Assembly: GCA_946480295.1 (NCBI GenBank)
Contig: CAMLIT010000132.1
Location: 1-11,072 of the forward strand
Origin: an uncultured Gemmatimonadota bacterium
Lineage (GTDB): Bacteria > Gemmatimonadota > Gemmatimonadetes > Gemmatimonadales > Gemmatimonadaceae
DNA length: 11,072 nt
Direction of reading: 5' to 3'
The translations under genes were made by a program, and so were the position numbers. Below are positions 1 through 6,962 of the stretch, piece by piece. Position 1 is the first letter of the stretch. Every line of letters begins with the position of its first letter. Below the pieces are notes generated by a model. It was not told where the DNA came from, did no database searches, and was given only the letters and a program-made list of their open reading frames with translations.

Positions 1-2
1 TC

Positions 3-965
3 GGCCACACCGGACTCACCGTCTCGCGCCTCTGCCTCGGCTGCATGAGCTACGGCGACCCGCGGTGGCGCGGGTGGGTGCTGCCGGCCGACGAGGCGCG
101 TCCCTTCTTCCGCGCCGCGCTCGACGGGGGGATCAACTTCTTCGACACGGCCGACATGTACTCGTTGGGCGTGAGCGAGGAGGTCACCGGGCGCATGCTG
201 CGCGAGATGGCGAGCCTCGACGAGATCGTCCTCGCGACGAAGGTGTTCTTCCCGATGGCCGACCGCCCGAACATGGGCGGCCTCTCGCGCAAGCACATCG
301 TCCAGGGGTGCGAGGCCAGCCTCCGACGGCTCGGCGTCGACACGATCGACCTGTACCAGATCCACCGTGCGGACCCGAAGACGCCGATCGAGGAGACGCT
401 CGCCGCGCTCGACCAGCTCGTCAGGCAGGGAAAGGTGCGCTACATCGGGTGCAGCACGGGCTTCATGTCGTGGCAGCTCGCGCAGGCGCTCTCGCTCTCG
501 GAGCGGCGCGGGTGGGCGCGGTTCGTCTCGCTCCAGGACCATTACAACCTCCTCCATCGCGAGGCGGAGCGCGAGATGATCCCGCTCTGCCGCGCCGAGG
601 GGTTGGGCGTGCTCCCCTGGTCGCCCCTCGCCCGCGGACTGCTCGCGCGCCCGCGCCCGACCGCGGACACGCCGCCGCCGACGACGCGCTCGCACGAGGA
701 CGCCGTGCAGAAGCGGCTGTACGAGGGGCGCGTGGACTGGGAGGTGGTGGACGCGGTCGGGCAGGTCGCGCGGGAGCGTGGCGTCACCATGGCGGAGGTC
801 GCCCTCGCCTGGGTCCTCTCGCGCCCCGCCGTCACGGCGCCGATCATCGGCGCGACGAAGCTGTCGCACCTCGAGGCGGCGCTGCGGGCGGTGGAGCTGC
901 ACCTCTCCCCCGAGGAGATCGCGCGCCTGGAGGCGCCCTACCGGCCGAAGCCGGCCGGCTTCTAG
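3..965 (+). CDS. Aldo/keto reductase, 5'-truncated by the window edge
   Basis: NAD(P)H-dependent oxidoreductase of the aldo/keto reductase superfamily, a cytoplasmic (beta/alpha)8 barrel that reduces aldehydes or ketones; the substrate cannot be told. The frame is open to the left edge and the codons before the first ATG (position 45) encode GHTGLTVSRLCLGCMSYG, the usual first strand of the family, so the true start lies outside the window. Numbering from that ATG, the catalytic tetrad is visible: D34 and Y39 in NFFDTADMYS, K66 in VLATK, H107 in IDLYQIH. The C-terminal cofactor-binding element is GATKLSHLEAAL. The 320 visible codons are nearly a full-length member (typically 320-340 aa). The TAG stop shares the palindrome CTAG with the stop of the convergent TonB-C gene, so no intergenic space exists. 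It is the only gene on this strand in the first 7 kb and its relation to the operon is unknown. Confidence 0.95.
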   Translation, partial: GHTGLTVSRLCLGCMSYGDPRWRGWVLPADEARPFFRAALDGGINFFDTADMYSLGVSEEVTGRMLREMASLDEIVLATKVFFPMADRPNMGGLSRKHIVQGCEASLRRLGVDTIDLYQIHRADPKTPIEETLAALDQLVRQGKVRYIGCSTGFMSWQLAQALSLSERRGWARFVSLQDHYNLLHREAEREMIPLCRAEGLGVLPWSPLARGLLARPRPTADTPPPTTRSHEDAVQKRLYEGRVDWEVVDAVGQVARERGVTMAEVALAWVLSRPAVTAPIIGATKLSHLEAALRAVELHLSPEEIARLEAPYRPKPAGF

Positions 966-1894
966 CGCGCCGGCGGCGTCCGGGGCGTCGGCTCGATCTC
1001 CGTCGCCGGTTTCGCGACGAAGCGCACGGGCATCCGATAGACCTGCGGCACCGGACACGGCCCGACCCGCGCGGGCGTGAAGCGCAGGCTGTCGAGCATG
1101 GAGATGGCCGCGTGCATGAAGGCGCCGGAGGTCGCCTGGAGGATCTCGACCGTCCCGGGCTCCACGCGCCCCTCGTCGCTCACGACGAGCTGGAAGAGCA
1201 CGTAGCCGTCCATCCCGAGCGCCCGCTCCACGACGGGATACTCGGGCTCCGGATTGTCCCGCGCCGCCGCGGCGTCCGCCGCCGCGACGCGCGGCAGCAT
1301 CGTGCGGAAGATCGCCCGCGCGCGGCCGGGCTCCGGCGCCCCACTCGTTATGCTGAGGCGCAGCGGTGTCGTGTCCGACGACGCCGCGCCCGGCGACAGC
1401 GGCATCGCGTGATCGCGCCCGATCGCGTCGAGGGTGGCGACGACGGCGGAGTCGAAGCTCGGCGCGAGCGAGGTGACGCGGACGCGGATCCGGCCCGCCC
1501 CGCCATCGGCGGACGCGTCGAAGTCGTACACGCCGAGCAGGTGCAGCTCGCGCGGCGCGGTGGCGCTTCGCCGCTCCGGGGCGAGCGCCCGCAGCGAGGC
1601 GGGACCCGGCGCCAGCACCTGCAGCCGCAGCGGCTGGGGGACGCGAAAGCGCTGCGCGAACTCCTGGAGCAGCAGGTCCGCGTACTCGCGCGACGTCACG
1701 CCGCCGTCCGTGCGCACGAGATACGCGCTGACGATCGTCGGCACCGAGTCCACGGTGGCGGCGCGGACGATGCTGTCGCAGGCGGCGACCGGCGGTCGGC
1801 GCGCGCTGTCCCCCGTCGGCGCCGTGTCCCGCTGCGCGGCGAGCGGCGTCGCGACCGCCGCGAGCAGCGCCGCCCCACCGACGATGCTCCTCAC
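962..1894 (-). CDS. Exported protein with C-terminal TonB domain
   Basis: Protein of 310 aa starting at GTG, with a signal peptide (VRSIVGGAALLAAVATPLAAQ) and a C-terminal TonB-like domain at about residues 213-292. That domain shows the usual features: EYPVVERALGMDGYVLFQLV, then VSDEGRVEPGTVEIL, FMHAAISMLDSLRFTPAR and a final PVRF strand. TonB-C domains contact outer-membrane receptors or act in envelope protein interactions. The cleavable-looking N-terminus, rather than the membrane anchor plus Pro-rich linker of classical TonB, argues for a periplasmic TonB-C protein and not a classical energy transducer. The middle region (about 30-210) is not recognised. The GTG start is chosen because it overlaps the permease stop as GTGA and because the signal peptide begins there; longer upstream frames run through the permease gene. 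It is the last gene of the operon and ends in a CTAG shared with the convergent reductase. Confidence 0.88.
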   Translation of the reverse strand: MRSIVGGAALLAAVATPLAAQRDTAPTGDSARRPPVAACDSIVRAATVDSVPTIVSAYLVRTDGGVTSREYADLLLQEFAQRFRVPQPLRLQVLAPGPASLRALAPERRSATAPRELHLLGVYDFDASADGGAGRIRVRVTSLAPSFDSAVVATLDAIGRDHAMPLSPGAASSDTTPLRLSITSGAPEPGRARAIFRTMLPRVAAADAAAARDNPEPEYPVVERALGMDGYVLFQLVVSDEGRVEPGTVEILQATSGAFMHAAISMLDSLRFTPARVGPCPVPQVYRMPVRFVAKPATEIEPTPRTPPAR

Positions 1895-3318
1895 GCGACC
1901 TGTGCCACGAGCATGGCGCGCCGGCGCCGCGCCACACGGTAGAAGGCCAGGCCGGCGACGTTGAACAGCAGCACCACCGACGCGATCTTCGTCGCGAACG
2001 CCATCCAGCTCGCCACGCCGATGATCGGAAAGACCGACAGCACGACGTAGAGCAGCGTCATCCCGAATCCCGACGCCGCCGCGATGCGCAGCGCGAGCGA
2101 CGGCCGCTCGCCCGCGTCGCGGGAACCGACGAGCGGGATGGCGAACATCACGAGGTACGTCAGCCCGTAGAAGATCCCGGCCGCGTTGTCGAGGAGCTGG
2201 AAGGCCTCCTGTTCGCCGACGCCGAGGAGCCCGGCGAGGCTGAACGCGACCGACGAGCCGGCGACGAAGAGGATGGAGTTCACGGGGGTGCGGAAGCGGC
2301 GGTGCAGGCGGGTGAACCACTGCGGCAGCAGATGATCCCAGCCCGCGACCATCGGCATGCGCGTGTTTCCGGTGAACACGATGCTGGAATTCGCGATCGT
2401 GCGCAACGTCAGGAGCAGGATCGCCGCCGCCGGCAGGAGCGCCACGAGTCCTTCGCCGCCGCCGAAGCCGGCGCGCAGCACCTGCGGGATCGGGCCGATC
2501 AGGTCCACCCGCCGCGGCGGCACGAAGGCGAGCACCGCGCTCGTGCCGAGGATGAACATCACGGCGATGATCGGCGCGGCGATCAGCGTCGCGCGCCCGA
2601 TCGTGCGCTCGGGATCGCGGCACTCGCCGGCCAGCACGGCGACGTACTCGAAGCCGCTCAGCGCGCCCATCCCCATCTTCCCGAACACGTTGAGGCTCAG
2701 CAGGGTCAGCGCGGGCATCGCCACGGCGAACGGGTGGTACGGCGGGATGACGCCGCGCGCCGACTGCACGAAGGGGAGCGCGATGAGCACGGCGAACGCC
2801 AGCATCAGCGTGATGCTCCCCGCGTTATGCAGCCACTTGCTCACCGACAGCCCCACCACCGCCGTCGCCGTGAGCAGCGCGATCAGCAGCACGTTCGCCG
2901 CCGTGATCAGCCCCTTGCTCCCCGCCATCCACGCCGCCGGCGCGCCGAACGCGTACGAGACGTTCGTCGTCACGATCAGGCCGATCGCCGCGATGAGCAC
3001 GACGGCGTACATCCACAGGTTCCACGCGACGAGGAAGCCCATCATCTCGCCGAGGCCGAGCTTCGCCCACTGATACAGCCCGCCCTCGAAGGGCATCCGC
3101 CGGCTGAGGTGGATGACGACGGCCGCCTGCGGGAGATAGAAGAGGAACATCGCGCCGAGCCAGAACACCACGTGCGCCTGCCCCAGCGTCGCCGCCGCGC
3201 CGACCCAGACGACGCCCACCACGTACACGACCTGGGTGAGCACCAGGTCCACGAGCCCCAGCTCGCGTCGCAGACCACCCGCCGACGCGACATCCCTCTC
3301 GTCGGCGGGCCCGGTCAT
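1891..3318 (-). CDS. APC-superfamily amino acid permease
   Basis: Inner-membrane secondary transporter of 475 aa with about 12 hydrophobic segments, the usual size and topology of the amino acid-polyamine-organocation family. Recognisable elements are the N-terminal RRELGLVDLVLTQVVYVVG first helix, the loop SRRMPFEGGLYQWAKLGLGE followed by GFLVAWNLWMYAV, the mid-protein LSGFEYVAVLAGECRDPERT loop, which is a hallmark of amino acid permeases, and the NTRMPMVAGWD loop. It probably imports or exchanges amino acids or an amine; the exact substrate cannot be inferred. The start ATG overlaps the stop of the upstream cyclophilin gene (ATGA), and its own stop overlaps the GTG of the TonB-C gene (GTGA), so it lies inside a translationally coupled operon. 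The frame remains open upstream of this ATG into the cyclophilin gene, but that part is shadow sequence without membrane character. Confidence 0.93.
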   Translation of the reverse strand: MTGPADERDVASAGGLRRELGLVDLVLTQVVYVVGVVWVGAAATLGQAHVVFWLGAMFLFYLPQAAVVIHLSRRMPFEGGLYQWAKLGLGEMMGFLVAWNLWMYAVVLIAAIGLIVTTNVSYAFGAPAAWMAGSKGLITAANVLLIALLTATAVVGLSVSKWLHNAGSITLMLAFAVLIALPFVQSARGVIPPYHPFAVAMPALTLLSLNVFGKMGMGALSGFEYVAVLAGECRDPERTIGRATLIAAPIIAVMFILGTSAVLAFVPPRRVDLIGPIPQVLRAGFGGGEGLVALLPAAAILLLTLRTIANSSIVFTGNTRMPMVAGWDHLLPQWFTRLHRRFRTPVNSILFVAGSSVAFSLAGLLGVGEQEAFQLLDNAAGIFYGLTYLVMFAIPLVGSRDAGERPSLALRIAAASGFGMTLLYVVLSVFPIIGVASWMAFATKIASVVLLFNVAGLAFYRVARRRRAMLVAQVA

Positions 3319-4001
3319 CTCCACTCGCGCTCGATCTCCGTCCGGACGATGTAGTCCAGCCGCGGGAAGTGCCGCGCGAGATACGCGTTCCCCTCCAGCG
3401 CGATCGAGTCCTGCGACGGTCCGCGCCCCCGCGGCGGCCCCTCGCCGTACCCGCCGTACAGCGAATCCACGATGCCGAACCCGCTCGTCACCTGCGCGAT
3501 CGGTGGAAACCCGAAGCCGCTCACCGTGTCCAGCCGCGGGTTGTCCTTCAGGTTGACGTAGAGCTGCACGGTGCGCGAGTTCGGGCCGTCGCGCGCGAAC
3601 GCGACCGTGCCGATCGAGTTCGTGTGCCGCACCGGCTCGTCGGCGATCGGTCGCTGCGCCCATTCCGCGTTCTCCGCCGGGTTGGACGAGATGCCGAACT
3701 GCGCGACGAAGCCGGGGAGCACCCGGAAGAAGCGCGCGCCGTCGTAGAAGTGGTGCCGGACGAGGTAGTAGAAGCGATCGACGCCCTTCGGCGCCCACTC
3801 GCGGTGCGCCGTCACCGCGAACAGCCCCCGGCTCGTGACGAACCTGACGAGGAAGCTGTCCGGTGCCGTGGCATCGATGATGTCGGGCGCGGGCTGCTCC
3901 GCGGGAGGGGCATGATGACAGGCGACGAGCAGTCCGCCGAGGAGCACGGCGCCGAGCAGTCCCGCCCGGCCGCCTCGTTTGGCAGCGTGGCCGATGATCA
4001 T
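3315..4001 (-). CDS. Cyclophilin-type peptidyl-prolyl cis-trans isomerase, lipoprotein
   Basis: Predicted envelope lipoprotein of 228 aa: a short hydrophobic signal ends in LVAC with the lipidated Cys at residue 28. A cyclophilin domain occupies about residues 48-226. Against human cyclophilin A the active-site signature keeps its exact spacing: R93, F98 and Q101 in FFRVLPGFVAQFG, and Q146 in the TVQLYVNL strand (SQFFI in the classical family). The C-terminal segment GEGPPRGRGPSQDSIALEGN followed by YLARHFPRLDYI is typical of a group of bacterial exported cyclophilins. It should catalyse proline isomerisation during folding of envelope proteins. The Asp at position +2 after Phe-Gly seen in many homologues is replaced by ISS here, which is common. 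Both ends overlap neighbouring genes by ATGA (3998-4001 and 3315-3318), showing it belongs to the operon. Confidence 0.93.
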   Translation of the reverse strand: MIIGHAAKRGGRAGLLGAVLLGGLLVACHHAPPAEQPAPDIIDATAPDSFLVRFVTSRGLFAVTAHREWAPKGVDRFYYLVRHHFYDGARFFRVLPGFVAQFGISSNPAENAEWAQRPIADEPVRHTNSIGTVAFARDGPNSRTVQLYVNLKDNPRLDTVSGFGFPPIAQVTSGFGIVDSLYGGYGEGPPRGRGPSQDSIALEGNAYLARHFPRLDYIVRTEIEREWR

Positions 4002-4516
4002 GGCTGCGGCGGTCCCGACATGATGTCGTCCGCCACGCGCTCCCGCTTGTGGTCGTCCTGGCTCTTCAGCAGCGCCAGCAGGTTCGCCGACTCGATGATC
4101 GTCCGCTCACCGGCAAGCGTCGGCTCCTGGTCGGGGGTGATGAACCGCCGGCGATCGAGCTTCGCCTCGTCCGCCTTGCGCGACGCGGAGTCGGGATAGA
4201 TGAAGATCTCGACCTCGTCACGCCCCAGGTGCACGCGCATCCCCGGCTGCGTCAGCGGATCTTCGTGCACCGCGCCCGAGTCGCGCCGGGGCGCCAGCCC
4301 GCGGCGATCGAGCCGATCGAGGACGCTGCACTCCGCCCACAGCCCCGTCGCCGGGCAGGCCGGCTTGCCGCCGGCGGTCGGAGCGCTCGCCGCGACCGCG
4401 GCCGGCGCCTTCGGTGGCGGCGTCGCCGGCGTGGAGGACGCCGACCGGTCAGAGTGCCCGCACGCGGCGGCGAGGGCGAGGAATGGGATCGAGAGCCAGA
4501 CGGTTCGAAGGTGCAT
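3998..4516 (-). CDS. Predicted lipoprotein of unknown function
   Basis: 172-aa protein. The N-terminus is a clear lipoprotein signal, FLALAAAC with the modified Cys at residue 19, followed by a low-complexity Ser/Thr/Pro/Ala linker (about 22-50), so the mature domain should be tethered to a membrane. The folded part (about 53-172) contains CPATGLWAECSVLDRLDRRG, a GMRVHLGRDEVEIFIYPDSA segment that looks like beta strands, and IIESANLLALLKSQ with RERVADDI near the end. I do not recognise a named domain; similar small lipoproteins seem common in Gemmatimonadota, but that is memory, not a search. The ATG at 4516 is chosen because the signal peptide starts there and the peptidase stop lies only 2 nt upstream (TGATCATG). 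Its stop overlaps the cyclophilin start as ATGA. Not essential for naming the operon, but part of it. Confidence 0.86.
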   Translation of the reverse strand: MHLRTVWLSIPFLALAAACGHSDRSASSTPATPPPKAPAAVAASAPTAGGKPACPATGLWAECSVLDRLDRRGLAPRRDSGAVHEDPLTQPGMRVHLGRDEVEIFIYPDSASRKADEAKLDRRRFITPDQEPTLAGERTIIESANLLALLKSQDDHKRERVADDIMSGPPQP

Positions 4517-4518
4517 GA

Positions 4519-5364
4519 TCAGTGGGCACGGGCGAGGATGCGCCGCTTCGCCAGGTCGTAGCGGTCCCCCGCCTGGAGTGCGACGTAGGGTTCGGTGGCG
4601 TCCGGCGTGTCGCTGCCGCCGTAGACGAAGACTCGGCTGCGGCCGAGGACCTGGAAGGTATCCGCCCGCACGAGGATCGCCGTGCCCTCGTCGATCCCGA
4701 TCCCGAGCAGATCCGGATGCGCCTGGAGCACCGTGGGCAGGTCGCCGAGCCGGTGTCGCACGACCACATGCTGGTCCACCGCGACGCGATGCAGGAAGTC
4801 GAACCCCTGCTCGTGCCCCGGTGCCATGACGATCGTGTTCGCCTCCATCGCGCCGCGCACGAGGAACGACGCCTGGATCGATGCGCCGGCCGACGTGCCG
4901 CCGATCACGCCGCCCCGGTCGAGCAGCGCGTGCAGCTCGCGCTCGGTGCGCGTGCCGAGATAGGCCTCGGCCAGCCGCCACTCGCGGCCGCCCTGGATCC
5001 ACACGCCGCGCGCCGTTCGCAGCACCGCCACGAAGGAATCGCTGTCCGCGACGCGGCGGTCATACGTATGAAGGATGGCGACGTTGCGGGCGCCCGCCCG
5101 GCGCAGCAGGTCGGCGCACCGGCACGATTGCGTGTACACGCTGTCGGGTTCGCCGCCGGCGGTCGGGATCACGACGATCGGCGAGTCGGGACCGCCGGCG
5201 AGCTGGATGAATCGGCCCACGATCTCCGGGCCGATCGCGCCGCCACCCACGACGAGCAACGTGCCACGCGCTGGACCGACGACCGGGGCGGGCGCGTCCT
5301 GCGCCGAAAGGGGTGCTGCGCCGACGAACAACGCGAGGACGAACGGGCGGATGCGCATCGGCAT
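4519..5364 (-). CDS. Exported cyanophycinase-like peptidase (family S51)
   Basis: 281-aa protein with a signal peptide ending near LSAQ (residue 22), hence a periplasmic or secreted serine peptidase of the class-I glutamine-amidotransferase-like fold. The S51 nucleophile elbow GGTSAGAS lies at 155-162 (Ser158). Using the spacing I recall for cyanophycinase CphB (Ser132, His174, Glu201), the partners are His199 in DQH and Glu226 in GIDEGTA, both at matching distances. Other family traits are TLLVVGGG, IVVIPTAGGEPDS and HPDLLGIGIDE. The usual GGDQ motif reads GGRE here (125-128), so substrate preference may differ from cyanophycin. It is the first gene of the five-gene operon. The start is either ATG 5364 or the in-frame ATG at 5358; no clear Shine-Dalgarno precedes either. 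Cyanophycinase proper releases beta-Asp-Arg dipeptides; dipeptidase E-like or isoaspartyl activity is the alternative. Confidence 0.9.
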   Translation of the reverse strand: MPMRIRPFVLALFVGAAPLSAQDAPAPVVGPARGTLLVVGGGAIGPEIVGRFIQLAGGPDSPIVVIPTAGGEPDSVYTQSCRCADLLRRAGARNVAILHTYDRRVADSDSFVAVLRTARGVWIQGGREWRLAEAYLGTRTERELHALLDRGGVIGGTSAGASIQASFLVRGAMEANTIVMAPGHEQGFDFLHRVAVDQHVVVRHRLGDLPTVLQAHPDLLGIGIDEGTAILVRADTFQVLGRSRVFVYGGSDTPDATEPYVALQAGDRYDLAKRRILARAH

Positions 5365-5438
5365 CGCGGATGGAGGTGCGTCACATTGGACCGACGCGCC
5401 TCCCTTGGCAAGCGCCGCCAGGTGCCGCGGCGGTGCCT

Positions 5439-6011
5439 TTACTTCTTCTTCCGGATCGTGCTCCGGGCGCCCACCTTCACCGTCGCGTGCTTCTTCGCGA
5501 CCGTGCTGGCGCGCACGCGGGTGACCTGCGCCGTGCCCCGTCCCTTGGCCGCCTTCGCGGTGGCCTTCGCGCTCTTCGCCGCCTTCGCCGGCACCTTCGC
5601 GCGGGCGGGCGCCTTGCGCTTCGGCGACGCCGCCTTCGCCGGGGCGCCCCTCGATGGCGCCGACTGCTTGGCTGGCGCTGCCTTCACCGTCGGCGCCTTC
5701 GCCGCCACCTTCGGGGTCGGCCTGGCGGCTGCGTCGGGCGCCGCTTCCTTTGCCGCGGCGACGGCCGGCTTGGCAGGCGCTGGCTTGGCGGCGGCGGCCG
5801 GCTTGGCGGCGGCGGCCGGCTTGGCCGCTGCACTGGGTGCCGCAGGCGTGGACTTCGGACGTCCACCCTTCCGGGCGATGGCCGCGTCGGCCAGGAGCTT
5901 CTTGAACGCTTCCTGGGCTTCGGCCATCAACTGGACGTGGGAGATCCGGCGCTCACGGAGCGCCTTGGCCTTCTCCGCCCGGTAGATCGCCTGCGGACTC
6001 GAGCTATCCAT
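5439..6011 (-). CDS. Histone H1-like Lys/Ala/Pro-rich DNA-binding protein
   Basis: 190-aa very basic protein. Residues 1-50 form a likely helical, charged head (YRAEKAKALRERRISHVQLM, then EAQEAFKKLLADAAIARKGG). An AT-hook-like GGRPKS follows at 49-54, then about 135 residues of Lys/Ala/Pro repeats with a terminal RKKK. The tail resembles eukaryotic H1 C-termini and bacterial AlgP/Hc1-type nucleoid proteins, which bind DNA non-specifically; this role is inferred from composition. Three AAKPAA units are encoded by near-exact 18-bp repeats around 5782-5825, so copy number could vary between strains. The ATG at 6011 is chosen because the charged head begins there and because upstream codons read into the 249-bp repeats. 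No clear Shine-Dalgarno is seen. It lies 74 nt upstream of the peptidase gene on the same strand, so joint transcription is possible. Confidence 0.85.
   Translation of the reverse strand: MDSSSPQAIYRAEKAKALRERRISHVQLMAEAQEAFKKLLADAAIARKGGRPKSTPAAPSAAAKPAAAAKPAAAAKPAPAKPAVAAAKEAAPDAAARPTPKVAAKAPTVKAAPAKQSAPSRGAPAKAASPKRKAPARAKVPAKAAKSAKATAKAAKGRGTAQVTRVRASTVAKKHATVKVGARSTIRKKK
5782..5825. repeat. 18-bp coding microrepeat in the H1-like gene
   Basis: Two exact copies of an 18-bp unit (ggcttggcggcggcggcc at 5782-5799 and 5800-5817) plus a degenerate third. They encode the AAKPAA units of the H1-like tail on the minus strand. The length is a multiple of three, so expansion or contraction keeps the frame. 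Confidence 0.8.
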
Positions 6012-6198
6012 GCGCGTTTGGGCGAGGGTGAGGGTGTGCGTCCTCGGACTTAGCCAATCTATGCTCCGGACCGCCCCTGAACAGGGTCCGAGCCGTCTGG
6101 GCCGGGGGTACACGCTGGGGCGACAGGGGATACCCGCCAAACGGGCAGAAGTTGCGGGGGGTGGGATCTGGTTGGGTCCGCTGGCGGGCCGCATCGCG

Positions 6199-6740
6199 TC
6201 GCGCCGTGCGTCGGGCTCCGTGGCCGGGCCGGCATCACACGATGGGGGACACGGATTCGACGGAAGCCACGGATGCGGCGGATCGCTCCGCTCGGCGCGA
6301 CGGCGCCTCCCGCCAGCGGCCGTCCGGGCAACCTCCCCCACACCCCCGCCCCCATTCGCGCCGACTCGCACGATCTTCCCTTCAATTCGCGTCCGCGCTT
6401 TGGATGCTTGCCGGGCAGAGGGGCCGGCGGCGGTGAAACGAGCCTGGTCGCGCCGTGCGTCGGGCTCCGTGGCCGGGCCGGCATCACACGATGGGGGACA
6501 CGGATTCGACGGAAGCCACGGATGCGGCGGATCGCTCCGCTCGGCGCGACGGCGCCTCCCGCCAGCGGCCGTCCGGGCAACCTCCCCCACACCCCCGCCC
6601 CCATTCGCGCCGACTCGCACGATCTTCCCTTCAATTCGCGTCCGCGCTTTGGATGCTTGCCGGGCAGAGGGGCCGGCGGCGGTGAAACGAGCCTGGTCGC
6701 GCCGTGCGTCGGGCTCCGTGGCCGGGCCGGCATCACACGA
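6199..6740. repeat. Tandem duplication, 249-bp unit, two full copies plus a partial third
   Basis: Copy 1 spans 6199-6447, copy 2 spans 6448-6696, and a partial copy 3 begins at 6697 and matches for about 44 bases up to 6740 before diverging. Each starts with tcgcgccgtgcgtcgggctc. The two full copies appear identical base for base when read side by side, which points to a recent duplication or to concerted conversion. Each unit contains a 9-nt-phased CGGAT array near its left end. No transposase or target-site duplication is visible. Confidence 0.93.
6252..6283. repeat. 9-nt-phased CGGAT array in repeat copy 1
   Basis: CGGAT or CGGAA starts at 6252, 6261, 6270 and 6279, exactly nine bases apart. 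The same array recurs 249 bases later in copy 2 (from 6501). The nonamers resemble those in the separate array at 6750-6783 and the complement of the array at 6847-6878, suggesting one family of short interspersed repeats. Confidence 0.75.
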
Positions 6741-6749
6741 AGGGACACG

Positions 6750-6878
6750 CGGATGATCACGGATCGCGCGGATCGGCGCGGATCGCTCCAGCCGCCGCGA
6801 GAGCTCCCCTCGCCACGGCCGGTCCGGGGCCCGGCCCCCTCCACCCATCCGTCGCATCCGTGCCCTCCGTGGCATCCG
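6750..6878. repeat. Inverted pair of phased CGGAT / ATCCG arrays
   Basis: Left arm: CGGAT starts at 6750, 6760, 6769 and 6779. Right arm: ATCCG starts at 6847, 6856 and 6874, with a CTCCG variant at 6865, again nine bases apart. The right arm read on the other strand gives the nonamers CGGATGCCA, CGGAGGGCA, CGGATGCGA and CGGATGGGT, matching the left-arm style. The two arms face each other across about 63 bases, so the element could fold into a large imperfect hairpin in DNA or RNA. Its origin is unknown; a dispersed non-coding repeat is the simplest reading. Confidence 0.7.
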
Positions 6879-6962
6879 CGTCCAATCGGCGTCGGGTCAT
6901 GAGCCACACCGGACCCGGCGCACGGCGGAAGGAGCTAGCCCGGGCTCGTCCCTCGTCCCCCA

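Noticed and set aside
65..1942. 625-codon plus-strand open frame across the reductase and TonB-C genes
   Set aside because: It is an Arg/Ala-rich shadow frame overlapping two genes that have clear family motifs.
2302..3354. 350-codon plus-strand open frame opposite the permease
   Set aside because: His/Arg/Gln-rich antisense shadow of the permease, without recognisable features.
5412..5436. Imperfect hairpin (gcgccgcc / ggcggtgc) between the H1-like and peptidase genes
   Set aside because: On the transcribed minus strand the stem has an A-C mismatch and there is no T tract, so I cannot support a terminator.
4522..5985. 487-codon plus-strand open frame with an Ala/Gly/Phe-rich hydrophobic-looking end
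   Set aside because: It is antisense to the peptidase and H1-like genes; the hydrophobic repeats are the complement of the Lys/Ala/Pro codons.
6199..6740. CRISPR array or insertion sequence
   Set aside because: The repeats are 249 bp in direct tandem without unique spacers, and there is no transposase, terminal inverted repeat or cas gene.
6010..6907. Long open frames on both strands through the 249-bp repeats, with peptide repeats of 83 residues
   Set aside because: The repeat length is a multiple of three and the DNA is GC-rich, so several frames stay open at once. None has a clear ribosome-binding site, domain or plausible composition.
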